Source: Cordia subcordata (Eukaryota > Streptophyta > Magnoliopsida > Boraginales > Cordiaceae). From it: a stretch of DNA of 64,000 bases. Numbering within the stretch: the first letter of the stretch is position 1; each line of letters begins with the position of its first letter. Below are positions 22,951-35,649 of the stretch, piece by piece. The stretch covers positions 4,969,501-5,033,500 of the forward strand of contig JAPTOF010000005.1 of NCBI GenBank assembly GCA_028554755.1, read 5' to 3'. Made by a program: the position numbers and the translations under genes. The notes under the pieces were generated by a model, which searched no databases, had not been told where the DNA came from, and saw nothing but the letters and a program-made list of their open reading frames with translations.

Positions 22951-25507
22951 GGATGCCTAAGAGCTCTGACTCTCCTAAAAATAAAGAGGATAATCTCACT
23001 TAAGTCTAGTTTTGAGAGTCCTAGGGTTTAATTTTTCGTCTCTTTTGGTGATATTAGTCTCTTAGGGAGCCCTTTCTTTGGCATCTCTCACTCCTTTGAG
23101 GATGCTTTCCTTTAGATATTTGGTGAGGACTTTACCCTAGACCTCTCAGACGGGAATCTTTTACGATTCGAGGCTGAGTTATAAATGGACCAAAACTTTG
23201 AACGTGGTGTTTGGCAGTGTTGATGATGGTGCTAGATTCGCAACTTCTGATGATAGGACTTTCTAGAATAGTTGGGCTGTGTAGAATAGGAAAGCTAAAG
23301 TATCACCCCTAGTTGAAGGCTCAGAGCCTTCAAGGGCCGTCGAGGAAGGAGCCTTGGCGGCTGTAGTGGAAAATGATGATGTCCCATTTAATTGTCTCTG
23401 TTGAAGACCTCGTATTGATGCTAGGTTTCTGGAGAACATATCTTTTTGCCATTGGATTCCTAATGATTACGAAGTGAGACTTCTCGAAGTGGAGAAATTT
23501 GCTTGTTTTGGCCAGAGGGTGATATTGCATTTTATGAAGACTTTTTTGCAACGTGTTTGAGGCTCCCTCTCCCTCAGCTTCTCTACGACTTTCTGAACCA
23601 TTATGGGATTAGCCCTAGTCAACCTTGCCCAAATAGTTAGATGGTAATCCTCAGGTGGTATTCTTACCTTCAGGCCTATGATTTCACCCCTACCTTGAAT
23701 CTTTTCCGATACATGCATCAACTAGCGCATAATAGCAAATTCAAATGGTATTATGTCTCAGCCATGAAAGATAGGAAAGTTCTCGATGGCAATTCATCCT
23801 CTTATAAAGGAAGGCATTGCAAGTACATTTTCGTTTGCTGTCCTAGTGCCTAGGGAGTTTGCATGGAGTGGTCTCGTCTTAACCTTAAGAGTAGCCTCAG
23901 GTAGGAATTGGAGAAAGCCTCAAAGTTTATCCTGAATTATATCATTGGTTTAGCCTGAAAGAGAGAGAGGGTCTAGCCTTGTCTTTACCTCTTATTGACA
24001 TTTTTATTCCTTTGAGCCCATGTTTTCTAACAAGTTTACTTTGATGTCTTTCTACAAAGATTGTTATTCCTTTCTGTCCTTGTTTTCTAACAAGTTAACT
24101 TGGATGTCTTTCTGCAAAGATGGCCAAGCAATGCAAGCTCCTATTTGCTAAACATGAGGAGATGAGGCATTTTCTCTAAGCCCAATATGTCGTCCAAGCT
24201 GGGCAGGACTCTTTCTTGGGTCACCAATTGTCTCGTGATGGCCCATCCTCTCAATAACCTCTTCAATAACCACTTTAGCAGGCGACAAGAATGGCTGCCT
24301 AAGGAATCATCATTCAAGAGGACAAAGCCCCAGCTCATCTCATAACTGAGTAAGGTCGGAGGAGCAAGCGTCCTATTAAGGAGGTTTAGCAAGTATATGA
24401 TGAGTTGGAGCTAGAGACTTTATTGAGAAGGCCTTCAAAAAGCCCCCGACGCTTCAAATGTGTTGAATCTTCCAGGGCTATAGACGTTTGTGCCGAAGGG
24501 TCGGGCCTTATTATGCAGTCCACCACCTTGCATTGCCAACCCTCCTAACATTCTTGTTGTTACAGTTGGGAAGGGGGAGTCTTCACATGAAGTTCCTATT
24601 AACACCATGAAGACTTCTAAGTTGTGCCTCTCAGTAGCCAATTCCAATAATCAGGTAACGTCTTTTTTTCCTTTACCCCATGGTGTGTTTTATTGTTTTA
24701 ACTTTCTATTTTCTTTTTGCCATAATGAAATATGCTTCGTTTATCACTCTTGTACTAGCCTTGCATATTGAGGTCGTTCTTAAGGAGACCCTTGAAGATG
24801 TTCGCTCCATTAGGGTGAATATCAATGAGGTTACTGGGAGGGCCCTTGACTAAACTAGAGAATCAGAGGCCAAGAAGCTCGAGAACGAGGTAGATAGATT
24901 GGAGGTCACCCTTAAGGACGCTCGTAAAGCTTACAACGTCGACCTTAAAGAGATGAAGCGTCAGCATAAGGAGGAGTTGGAGAAGAAGAATCAAGTAGTC
25001 AACTCCCTTACTTGGTGAACAAGCAATTAGAGACGTTACAAATCAAGACCGACAAAATTATCAGGTTAGAGTCAGCCTTAAATACCTGCAAGACCATGCA
25101 CCAAAATGTGTCTCAATGAGTGGTGAAGTTGGAGGAGCTGAAAGAGGCTAAGAAGGCTGCGTGGAGGGCCGTGGAAGTTGACAAGGCCTTTTTCGACTTC
25201 CACGACGATGTTTTGAGAAGGCTCAATCTCAGTACGAGTTCAGTCTCAAGGACGGCTTGAAGAAAGCCGTGGTTCTTTTGAGAAAGAATCCCCCATGCCT
25301 CTAGAAGCGATTGTCAAAGTTGGGATGGAGGAGTTGTTCTCTAACTACCCTGATGTCGCCACTAGCGAGGAAGAAGTTGACCCTGATGCGCCGGTGGTGA
25401 TAAATGAAACTGTTGGGGACATTCCTCCATCGGACACTAATGCTACCAATTCTCTTAGTGCAGACGAAGTTGCTCTCGACGCTCTTGGTGTCGTGGCCCC
25501 TGCATGA
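22951..25507 (+). pseudogene. Tat-lineage antisense ORF (Transposase_28-like), disabled
   Basis: On the strand opposite to gag-pol, a likely start MPKSSDSPKNKED (22,951) is followed by a worn region. The stretch at about 23,470-23,850 resembles the 'putative gypsy type transposon' family (Pfam Transposase_28): EVRLLEVEKFACFG, LRLPLPQLLYDFLNHYG and FRYMHQLAH, ending in KGRHCKYIF. A Lys/Glu-rich coiled coil follows at about 24,780-25,010 (VDRLEVTLKDARKAYNVD) and an acidic tail reaches the stop at 25,507. Several stops and frameshifts interrupt it. The function of this ORF in Tat elements is unknown. Its position between pol and the 3' LTR, in antisense, is characteristic. Confidence 0.7.
24001..24120. 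repeat. 60-bp tandem duplication inside the Tat antisense ORF
   Basis: Units 24,001-24,060 and 24,061-24,120 are exactly 60 bp each and share TTATTCCTTT, TGTTTTCTAACAAGTT and GATGTCTTTCT, with about ten differences. A 60-bp period keeps the reading frame. Confidence 0.85.
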
Positions 25508-26637
25508 TACCAAGGCTCCTGATGCGATCACCTTTTGCTTAAAAAGGCCAGAACTTATTATATATATGATAAAGGAAGTTGGATCTTTTTACCTTCATAT
25601 TTTCTAACTTTCTTGGGGGTATAATTTGATATGTGTAACATGCTCACACTCTATCCATTAGGATGTTCCTCCCTTCAAGAGCTCAATTAGGATACTGACT
25701 TGGTTACCCACCATTGAATTAGGTAGAACACTCGTCCTACTTCTAAGGATAGATAGAAAAAGAACTAGTAAGTCCATTATTTGTTTGTGATACACCTAAG
25801 ATAAGGGGGGTTATAGGGGGGAAAGGATTTATCCTTCCCCTTCTAAGAGGGCCAAAAAAGAGTCCTACTCAAAAAAAAAAATAAAGAAATCAACTCTAGG
25901 AGTAGATTTGATTCGTATGGAGCCATCTTCTTCGCCTAGTATGCCTACTTCCTAGTCCCATAGAGTTGACGCTAGAGGAACCTGACATGGTGTTGGCGAT
26001 AAGGGTGCAGCCCTAGTGAATTGAATGTTCATTTCTTTGCTTGAACAATTTTACTTGTTTTAAGTTTTATTTAAACAATTTACTTTGGTTGGTTTGAACA
26101 TCTCTTCGTTCCCTTCCACTGCTGCTAATTAAGATGTTCTTTTACTTGAATGATAATTGTATTTGTGACATTTGTAATGTCTCGATACTTAATTGTTCCT
26201 TAGTGGGGTAACGTTGTTTATTTGCTAATGCCTGGCAATTTTGTACGTAGCATAATGGGTACGGTGTTAATGCCCTCGATGCTACGAATCTTTTGGAGGT
26301 TGTCTTACCCAGTTTAATAGTTTTTCTTTAATAATCGCTTGTATGTTGTAAGATATTGATATATATTGTAAGTTCTTCTAATATCTGTTGATTTGTGTTG
26401 GCTTCTTAGATAATGCTTCCATTATTCTAATATTTATGTGCTCTTTTTCTTATTTGGCGCTTTCGAAATGCTGTTTTGTCGTGATATTGTTGTTTGCTTG
26501 TAACTATTCGATGTGCACTGCATTGTTTCGTAATTTTATGCACTTGTAAGTAAGTCGCTTCCTTGTTAGGCATAAAATAGCTTTCCGCCTTTCATTAAAT
26601 CAAAAAGTGGTGTATTTACATCAAGGGTATCCAGTGA
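25508..26637. other. Tat element spacer between antisense ORF and pol
   Basis: Non-coding spacer between two convergent reading frames of the retrotransposon. It contains G-rich patches near 25,808 (GGGGGGTTATAGGGGGG) and an A-run at 25,867. Nothing gene-like is seen. Confidence 0.5.
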
Positions 26638-29600
26638 TTACACATAATGTTTTTCGAGATGCTCCTGATTCCAAGAGTTTGGGAGCTTAGTTCCGTCAGC
26701 CCGAGCAAGTCTAAAGGTGCCAGGCCATGTGACTTTAATGACCCTGTAGGGCCCTTCCCAGTTTTCATCAAGCTTAAGGAGATTGCCCTTGGCAAATTAA
26801 TGTTTGCGGAGCACCATGTCTCCTAACCCAATGCCTTTTGGCTTTGTTTTTCTGAGAAGATGCCTTTGTAATGTGTCTTTGGTTGCTTCGGACTTGATCT
26901 ATGCTTCTTCTCGAACTTCATCGAGAAGCTCCATCTTGATTCTCATGATGTCATCATATTCTTCTTTATTAAAATGTTTAACTCTCGAGGTTGGGGACAT
27001 AATTTCAAGCGGTACAACCGTTTCTACGACGAAGGCCATTCGGAAAGGAGCTTCTCCAGTACCACATGAATAGTTATTTTATAGCCCCACAGAACTTCAA
27101 GAAGTACCTTGGGCCATAGCCCTTTGGCACCTTCAAGCTTTGCCTTCAAGACATTGATAATGGCTTTGTTGGTGACTTTAACTTGGTCATTTGCTTGTGG
27201 ATGAGCCACCGAGGAAAATCTAATGCTTATGGCTAACTCTTTGACCATTTCCTTGAAGTACTTTGAATCAAATTTCCTTCCATGATATGTGATGATGACC
27301 CTTGGTATCTCGAAGCAACAAATGATGTTCTTCCAAATGAAATTCCATGTGGCCTTCTTAGTGATTGTCGGGACCGCTTCGGCTTCTACCTATTTTGTAA
27401 AGTCATCCACTGCCACAAATGAAAACTTCCTCTAGCCCTTCCCCATGGGCATAGGCCTAATTATGTCAAGTCCCTATTTTGCAAATGGCCACGGGCTTGT
27501 AATAGATGAAGGAAGAGCCGTTGATTGATGTTGTATATTGGCCGTCTTCTAGCATCGGTCACACCGAGTCAAGATGCTTGTTGCTTCTTTGATGATGTTT
27601 GCCCAATAGTATTCTTGTGAATTACCTTTAATGACATTGCCGTAGCACCAAAATAATTTTCACACATGCCTTTATGCATTTCTCTCAGTATATAATTTCC
27701 TTTGGATCTGCCTACACATTTGAGCAATGGTCCCTCGATGGTTCGTTTATACAACTGGTCTCTGAAAATGATGAACTTAGCAGCCCGAGAGATCACTTTA
27801 TGTGACTTCCATGGATCATCCGTATATCTTTGTCAGTTATCTCAATCACAGACATAACAATTAATAGTTCGAGCAATCGTTTAATGATGATTGTCTCTTC
27901 TCTTTTTATTGCTTCTGCTATTTTTGATAAGACGTCAACTTTGACATTGTCTTCTCTCGGTACTTGCTGTAAGGTGAATGACTCAAAGTCTGATAATGCT
28001 TTCATCACTTGTCCAAGGTATGCCTTCATTTTTTCACCTTTGCCTTCATAGATCCTATTGTTCTGTCCTTCTACCAATTGAGAATCTATGTATGCTTTGA
28101 CGTGTTGCGCTCCCATGTCCTTTAACAACCTTAGCCTTGATAATAGTGCTTCGTATTCAGCCTTATTGTTAGTGGTCTTGAATTTGTACTTTATCCCGTA
28201 CTTTCATTGTTGGTCATCGGGGTTGCGAATGATGATGACTGCTTCCAAATCTACCTTATTTGAAGCTCTATCCACATAGATTGTCTATTCTCCATGAATG
28301 CTTTCTTGAGGCTGAGTACATTCAACCACGAAATCTACCAAACTTTAGGCTTTAACTGCTATTCTAAGATGAATGGTTATGTCGTATTGCCTTAACTCTA
28401 TTGACCACTTTAATAGTTGTCCTAGCACTTCTAGTTTGTGTAACACCTATTTTAGTGGTTGATCTATTATGATCTTAATTTGATGAGATTTGAAATAATG
28501 CTTCTACTTTCTCGCCTCTGTTACTAATGCTAGTGCCAATTTCTCAAGGCTAGAATATCTCATCTCGGCTCCCTTTAGAGTCTTAATGACATAATGCATG
28601 GGTTGTTGGCCCTTCTGACTCTCTCGTATCAAGACTCCAGCTATAACTACATCAGAATTTGACAAATATAAGGACAAAGGCTCTTCGTTTCCTGGTCAGG
28701 ACAGCACAGGGGCTCTATTAGATAACGTTTAATTCCAACAAATGCCTCTTGACATTTCTCGGTCCACTTGAAATCTTTTGGGTTCCTCAAGATCCCGAAT
28801 AATAGAGTGCATATATCAGCGGATCGCGACACGAAGCGGCTCAGTGCTGCTACCTTTTTCGTCAAAGATTAGACATCATGCACGGTCTTGGGAAGTTCCA
28901 TGTCGATAGTTGCTTTGATCTTTTTCGGATCAGCCTCGATTCCCTAATGAGTGACCATGAAGCCTAAGAACTTCCCTGCTCGAACTCCGAAGGCGAATTT
29001 CCTGGGATTCAACTTTATCCCGAACTTTCTCATGGTTATGAAGGCTTCATCAAGGTCAGACACGTGATCCTCTGCCTTCTTGCTCTTCTCCAGCATGTCA
29101 TCAATATATACTTCCATATTACGCCTTATTTGGTCCTTGAATGCCATGATCACCATTCTTTGGTATGTGGCGCTGGCATTCTTGAGGTTGAAGGGCATCA
29201 TTTTATAGCAGTAAAGTCTACGGTTGGTGATAAATGAGGTGTGCTCTTGGTCTTTCGGGGCCATCCTTATTTGGTTATACCCTGAGAATGTATCCATGAA
29301 CGATAGCATTTCGAAACCTGTAGTGGAATCCACTAATTGATTAATCCGTGGTAGTGGAAAGTTGTCCTTTGGACATGCTTTGTTTAAATCAATGAAATTG
29401 ATACATAATCACCACTTTCTATCAGATTTCTTTACCAACACTACGTTGGAAACCCATGTTGGGTGTTGTGCCTCTTTTATGTGGCCTGCACCAAGCATTT
29501 TTTCCATCTCTCAACGGATAGCTTGGTTTCTTCTTGTGTTGAAGGGAAGTCTCTTTTATCGAACAAGCTGAAAATTAGGATTGATATGCAACCGATGCTC

Positions 29601-29720
29601 AATAATACTCAGGTGATACTTGTCATGTTAGCAGGGTTCCATGCAAAGACAACTTTATTTATAGTTAAGAATGTGGTTATACCTTCTCGTATATCGGTTG
29701 TCTATTATATTCCGATATAG
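26638..29720 (-). pseudogene. pol: Tat pol remnant: RT, RNase H, integrase
   Basis: Read on the minus strand: reverse transcriptase with GYNQIRMAPKDQEHTSF and the catalytic YIDDM intact (29,333-28,944); connection domain (28,865-28,647); an RVT_3-type RNase H (LLKDMGAQHVKAYIDSQLV, about 28,128); an integrase zinc-binding segment (about 27,796-27,569); integrase core and C-terminus ending in SWNQEHLEKHYV and TAA at 26,638. The core motif expected as TDNG reads TYHG at about 27,290, so the second catalytic aspartate is lost. Stops and frameshifts separate most pieces. Element-encoded enzymes of this kind copy RNA into DNA and insert it; this copy cannot. Confidence 0.85.
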
Positions 29721-30015
29721 GTTTTGTGCTTGGGCTTCCTGAGTTCAACAGCAGCTAGCTCTTTGACAATACTTCCCTTCTTTGGATTAGATCCTTCATC
29801 TTGCATCTCGACCATCATGGTCTCAACCTTCTTTTACTAGTTTTTAGGTTTTCGTGCGGCGGCATAGCATGCTCGGGCATCCTGCTGGTTCTCTTGGATA
29901 GTGACTATTCCTTTTCTAGTTGTAAACTTCATCATCTGATGATAGGTCGAGATGATAGCTCTCAGTTTGTTGATGGTTAATCGCCTGATGATCTCATTAA
30001 GGGTCATTGGGTACT

Positions 30016-31330
30016 TTACAACGAGAAGTCCGCTGCTAAATCAACATATTTTCTTCCATCACCGATGCTGAGGGGCAAGCTTATCACGCCTGCGACTATG
30101 ACTCCGTAACTCGTGAAACCCATAAGTTCATTCTTCAGTGAAGGCAGCTTTGTCTTATCGAGGTTTAGCTTTTTGAAGGCATTATAATATAAGGCATCCG
30201 CTGCATTTCCAATGTCAACCAACATTCTGCGAATAGTGTAGTTAGCAAAAATGACATTAATAATTGAGGGATCATCGTGGTTTACGGTAGACCCTTTAAG
30301 TTCGTATCGGTGAAGACAATGTCATTCATCCTCCTTGTCTTATGGGTTGGGGAGACATGTAATGCTCAAACATAGCACTTCTTTCCTGTCAAAGTTTCTC
30401 CTCCGGCTACTAACCCTTCCGCAATTATGTGGATGGCACCGAAAATTTTCTTTTCCTTCTTTGGGCTTAGGGTCCTGTGGTCATCTCGATGATCTTGCTT
30501 TTTAACAAACTGCAATAGCCTGCCTTTCCTCACTAGAGATTTAATTTCATCTTTTAGATTCTGATAGTCCTCCATGTTGTACCCATGGTCCCTATGGAAC
30601 CAACAATATTTGGTCTTGTCTCTTTTCTTAGGATTACTTTTCAGTGTGTCAGGCCATTTGACTTCCCACTCATTCTTTATTGCTGATAAGATTTCAATCC
30701 GAGAGGCACTCAGTAGTGTGTACACCTCAAATCTTCTTCTGATTTCTTCGGGGTTTTCCCTTTTTATCTTGGCTTTTGGCCGTTCTTGCAGAGTTTCTTG
30801 ATACTTCTGCTTTTGCTTCCCTATGGCTCACTCCATGTCGTACTCTCTCTCTCTTTCCCTCTTTGAAAGGATAACATCCTCAACCTAGATATATTTCTCA
30901 ATCGTCGTCAACATGTTGATCAAAGAGGTAGGTTTCTTTCGAGTTAAGGTGCTAGATAACTTGTCATCCCATACACCATGGATTAAGGCTTCCATGGCGA
31001 CGGAGTCCACCAAGTCAAGCATCCTCAAAGTAGATTCATTGGACCTTTTAGTAAACTCTTGGATAGTCTTCCCTTGTTTCTGCCTCATACCAATCACCAA
31101 CGATGATGATCGGGAGGCTATTTCTCCACTAGCGAACCTATTAATGAAAGCCATTGCTAGCTATTGGAAAGAGAAAATCGAGTGCCTCAGCAATTCGTTA
31201 TACCAAGATCGAGCGGTACCCAGCAATATGGTCGAGAAGGCTTTACACCTAGCTGCATTCGTAGCATTATGGAACAACATTTTGTGATTAAGATTGATAT
31301 GTGATCCGTGGGGTCTCCAGAGCCATCATA
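30016..31330 (-). pseudogene. gag: Tat gag and protease remnant
   Basis: Gag capsid text runs from about 31,330 to 30,890 (a DPTDH motif near 31,310, then ARCKAFSTILLGTARSWYN), with an in-frame stop just before MAFINRF. A nucleocapsid-linked section follows (30,725-30,366) with KYCWFHRDHGYNMEDYQNLK, a short C/H cluster. The protease piece (30,225-30,016) begins MLVDIGNAADALYYNAF. The active-site DTG/DSG of aspartic proteases reads DIG here. Gag forms the particle and the protease cuts the polyprotein. Both are inactive in this copy. Confidence 0.8.
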
Positions 31331-31409
31331 GTATGAGAGCTTGGGGACCACAAAATCTCTTAGGATGGGTTCATTGATGATTTCTTCAGATAATGGGCTA
31401 TTGGCAAAT

Positions 31410-31852
31410 TAGATAATACTCTTGGATCTGGGCTCCAGCAAAGTTACTTGTATGCAAAGAAGAACTAGACACGAGTGTGATGCCAGCCAAAGGCACTCTG
31501 ATACCTAAGTCAGTAGGGATGATAAGTAATAATGTAGGAGGAAGGCTATTTCTTTAGAAAAAGTGGCTTACCATATTTGAAGTATGGGTGGCTTACCATA
31601 TTTGAAGTGTGGGTGGCCTATTTATACGGTTCGCCCATGGACATGCATCCAGTGACATGTGTCATTCATTGGGTGATGTCAATTCTCAGGTAATAGTTGG
31701 CTGTCAATGCCTCAAGGACTATAGGCCTTGTTGGCCTTGGCAGCCTCAGGAAGCGTATGGGATTCGGTGTTCCAAGGCTCCTGCAAGGTATTTTTTGGGC
31801 CTTCTTGATGAAAGAGTGACTTGATGTTTAGGGTTAGACCCGATCCTTATCA
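31410..31852 (-). repeat. 5' LTR of the Tat element
   Basis: On the minus strand it starts TGATAAGGATCGGGTC at 31,852 and runs about 440 bp. The sequence GACTTAGGTATCAGAGTGCC, typical of the R/U5 part of Tat LTRs, sits at about 31,485-31,510. A 27-bp near-direct repeat (TGGCTTACCATATTTGAAGT twice, about 31,564-31,615) lies in U3. The inner end is set only by similarity to the other LTR. Confidence 0.7.
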
Positions 31853-32129
31853 GTATTTAAAACTTGGAAAAGCTCAGTCGATCCATGAAGCGTAATTGGC
31901 CTTTCTTCCCTATTACCAAATTTTGGTTATTTATAGTGCATAACAAGACTTGTGTTATTGTATTTTCCCCTTTTCTCATTTTTCGATCGACTGACGCTCT
32001 TTTTCCCTTTTTTTTCTATTTTAGAACTCAAGAATCATATCCTAGAGAAGATGTATCAGTTGTGGTTTTCTTTCCCGTGTGATTCAATTGAGAGTTTTAG
32101 CTTATAGAGTTATAAGTGAGCCTAACATT

Positions 32130-33117
32130 TTTCACGTCTAAGATGAATAAGAACCTTGTCTTATTTAAATCTACGTTGATCATATTCTTTTTGGCGCAAC
32201 TAATATTTCTTTATGTGAGAGCTTCTCTAAGTGCATGCATAAGAAATTTGACATAACCATGATGGGCAAGTTGAATTTCTTTCTTGGGCTTCAAATTGTG
32301 CAAATGAAGGATTTGCTTTAAATTAAGCAAATGAAGGATGACATATTCATTAATCAAGCCAAATACGTAAAGAAACTTATCAAGAAATTTGGGATTGAAG
32401 AAGCTAGAGAAATTGGAACTCCAATGAGCACATCAACCACGCTTGATAAAGATGGAAAACGTAAACCCATTAATGAAAAGAAATATTATGGTATGGTTAG
32501 AAGTTTGCTATATTTAATTGTCTCTAGATCTAATATTATGTTCTGTATGCTTATGTGATAGATTCCAATCTTATCATAAAGAATCATACTTGACTACCTA
32601 AAAGAATCTTTCGTTATCTTAAGGGAACTCATGATTTAGGACTTTGCTACACTATCGGTACATTATTGATTTTGGTGGTTATTTTGCTGTTGATTTTGCC
32701 AAATGTAAAGTTAGTAGTTGTCAATTTCTTAGTCATTCTCTTGTATCTTGGTCAAGTCATAAGCAAAATCTTGTAGCTATTTCTATTGTTAAAGTTGAAT
32801 ATGTTGTTGCTGAAAATTGTATAACTCAAATTCTGTAGATGAAATAAACTTTACTTGATTTTGGTTTGCAATATGATCGTGTCCTATTTATTGTGATAAT
32901 ACAAGCGTCATTAATCTCACTAGAACTCTAATTCAACGTTCTAGAACTAAACATACAGATATTAGGCATCATTTTATTTGTGATCATATGCAAAAATATG
33001 TCATTATGCTTGAATTTGTTGATATTGCATCATTTGTCGATATTTTTTTACAAAAGCTTTGCATGAGGATCAATTTTGCAAAATCCATAAAGGGCTTGGT
33101 GTGCAAAATTTGGCTTG
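32130..33117 (+). pseudogene. pol: Ty1/copia pol remnant (RT C-terminus and RNase H)
   Basis: Three-frame reading of the plus strand gives copia reverse transcriptase text (FLGLQIVQ near 32,278; FINQAKYVKKLIKKFG; GTPMSTSTTLDKDGK; YYGMVRSLLYLIVSRSNIMF). RNase H follows (SWSSHKQNLVAISIVKVEY near 32,750) and the end is close to ALHEDQFCK at 33,060. A 5' part of the element is missing. Stops and shifts occur throughout. A short stretch containing GCAAATGAAGGAT is duplicated at 32,298-32,341 and introduces a stop. Confidence 0.85.
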
Positions 33118-33462
33118 AAATTGTTTTTCTTAGTTCTTTGGGTTAATTGGTTGATGGTCCTACTTACAGGGTGAGACCAGTTGCATTGTCTTAAATTTTG
33201 CATTCTATCTCAATTTGTCGGTACCTAGGGTTGTATCGGGTGACCAATTATAGCTAGAAGATTGTTAAGACTTCAATTTTTGTGTCAAATTTTCACCGTC
33301 TTCCTCAAAATTCATGTAAACCCTAAACCCATATTCATTAAATCACTTAAAATTCTTCCAAATCTCATCAATTTCTTCCTCAAATTCCTTTATACTTCAT
33401 AAATCCACTTGTTATATTACTTTTGTTCATCATATTTGTTTCTCATCTTGCATCAGAAACCA

Positions 33463-34430
33463 TGGTGAACGCAAGAGCTAAAGGGAGAGCCAAAGTTGGA
33501 GCTTTTAAGGGACCAACGACAAGAATATCTCTATCGTCACCACCACCTCCAAAAAATCATGGTGTTCAAAGAGAAGGCATCATCTACAGAAGATACTTGG
33601 TTAATGATGACCTCCAAGGTACCAATATTATTAACCTTTTCAATACTCAAGGATGGTATAAATTCTTGCATATTAAATGTAAAGTTTATGAGCATATAGT
33701 ATGTGAGTTCTATACTAATGTTGTTAGAAAAGCAATTGATATTGTTGATTTAATCTTTACAATTAATGGTGTTCAATCTACTTTGACTAAGGATGCTTTG
33801 AATGAAATCTTTGACTTGACTGTTGAGGGAGAAGGACAATATTATGATAGATATTTGGCTAAAGTTGATGTTATGTACTTGATACAATTGGTGAATTTAT
33901 TTGGACTAACATAGGAGAGCTTATTCATCGTAACACACCACCAAAGGTGAACTCGAATATGGAAAAGAGGATTATGCTTAAAACCATCTATGATAATATT
34001 TTGCCAAGGATAGCTCATGATGATAGGGTAAATTATATTGATGCTCATAACATGTATTTTATCTGTCAAGGATAGCATATTGCATTGCCATTCATCATAC
34101 TAAAGCATAGTTGCATGTTGCTAAATATAATCACCTTTTGGTTTATAAGATATCTTTTACCTACATATTTTAAAATTTCCATGTATCTTTTGCTTCTCCA
34201 TAATTGGCTTTTCAATAGGACTTTACCATGAGGTATATTAACAAGATGGGATTTATTGGTACAACCGAGCTCCTATTGATGGTCAATAATATACCGCCTT
34301 ACCTCCACAGAAAAGAGATTACAAACAAAGGACAAGAGATGGTACAACATTTTTTAATGCTCTTCTTTTATCGATTGATGAGGTTCAAGAACTTCTTAAA
34401 GAGGAACAAGAAAGAGAGTAAGGAGTAAGA
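33463..34430 (+). pseudogene. Transposase_32-like ORF ('putative plant transposon protein')
   Basis: From ATG at 33,463 (MVNARAKGRAKVG) 150 codons are open. They carry GWYKFLHIKCKVYEHIVCEFY and VQSTLTKDALNEIFDL, which resemble the plant 'putative plant transposon protein' domain (Pfam Transposase_32). After a stop at 33,912 similar text continues in the next frame to about 34,070 (GELIHRNTPPKVN). A short segment ending in TKDKR-like text lies at 34,228-34,428. Such domains often accompany LTR elements. Its position after the copia RNase H suggests it is the same element's extra 3' ORF. The function is unknown. Confidence 0.6.
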
Positions 34431-34439
34431 ATAGACAAG

Positions 34440-35649
34440 CTGATAATAGATATAAGTGATAATTGAGCATGATAAAAAGCTAAGGGCTGCTATTTGAGTA
34501 TTTAGGCAAAAGTATAATAGTGAGATGGCTATATGACATCGCACAAGTCAAGCCAAGGACCAAAAAACAAGCTAGTGACCTATCTATGTTGGATTAATAT
34601 TGACTTACCTACAAATGATAAACTCTAGATTGAGCATTATGGATAGGAGAATAGGTCGACTTGAGAATTGAAGTTAAGAACAATGTTCTTCTATGTCACA
34701 TCTTCATAATTAGATAGATAGCATAGAGCAAGCCCTCAAGAGATTTCTTGTAGGCCCATGACATCTTTGTGCACTTATGCATTGTACTTTGTATTTTTAA
34801 TTATTTCTTTATTTTGGACATTTATCTCTACGACCTTTAGTTAGTTTTGCATTAGTTATTTTGGTACTTTTAACTTTGCTTCACTTATTTCCTTTTTTAT
34901 GATGCCAAAAGGAGAGAAATTTTAAAGTGTTTGAGACATTGGTTCTTATTTAGTGGTATTTTATAAACTGTCTTGTTTACTGTAATGTTGCTTTCATACA
35001 TGTCAGACATATATTGCTCTAATATATAATCTATGATGCGTGGATAATGCTTTGTGTGATAAGGAGTCATACCTTTTAAGACTTCACTTGGTTGAACTTA
35101 AATTTGTTTTAATTTCTATAAGTGATGATACTTTTGAGCTCTAATTTATTTTTAAGCTCTAATATCTTTTAGGATATATCTTATGCTCTAATTTGATTAT
35201 GCAATAATTTAGGGAGTGTCGTGCCTAAAAGACTTATATTTGTATTACTTTTGCCTGTCAGAACATACACTAAAATTATATACATACACAATTTACATAC
35301 TGAAAAGATGATGTATATACTTATCTATAAAATTTTACATAGTTTATATATAACAAAACACCCGACGTACTTGCAATATTTTTATATATATAGATAAAAT
35401 CAAGTGATGCTATATATGAGAACAAAAAAATAACCAAACATTGTATCAAAATACAATTCACATAAATATAAATAATACAATATCTAACACATACAATTCA
35501 AAGCATTTAACGCATATATATATATATATATACATATATATAAAGAAAAATCTACTACACTATATGACTATCAAATGTCGCATTAATATCAACTTTGCTA
35601 TTCTTTTGCCATACTAGTACATATAGTACATACATATTGCATAGTGATA
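34440..35649. other. AT-rich intergenic DNA
   Basis: No gene or clear repeat family was recognised. Runs of TA (35,513-35,545) and general AT richness suggest old repeat DNA, perhaps the 3' end of the copia-related element. Confidence 0.5.

Larger units (their letters stand above)
22222..31852 (-). mobile_element. Ty3/gypsy LTR retrotransposon, Tat lineage, degenerate
   Basis: Gag, protease, reverse transcriptase, RNase H and integrase remnants lie on the minus strand between two LTR copies that both start TGAT(G/A)AGGATC on that strand (outer end 31,852; inner end 22,385). On the opposite strand, between pol and the 3' LTR, lies the extra ORF typical of Tat/Retand elements. RT wording (YIDDM), the RVT_3-type RNase H and the aORF all point to Tat. 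The two flanks do not share an obvious 5-bp duplication, and both LTRs are worn, which implies an old insertion. Confidence 0.85.
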
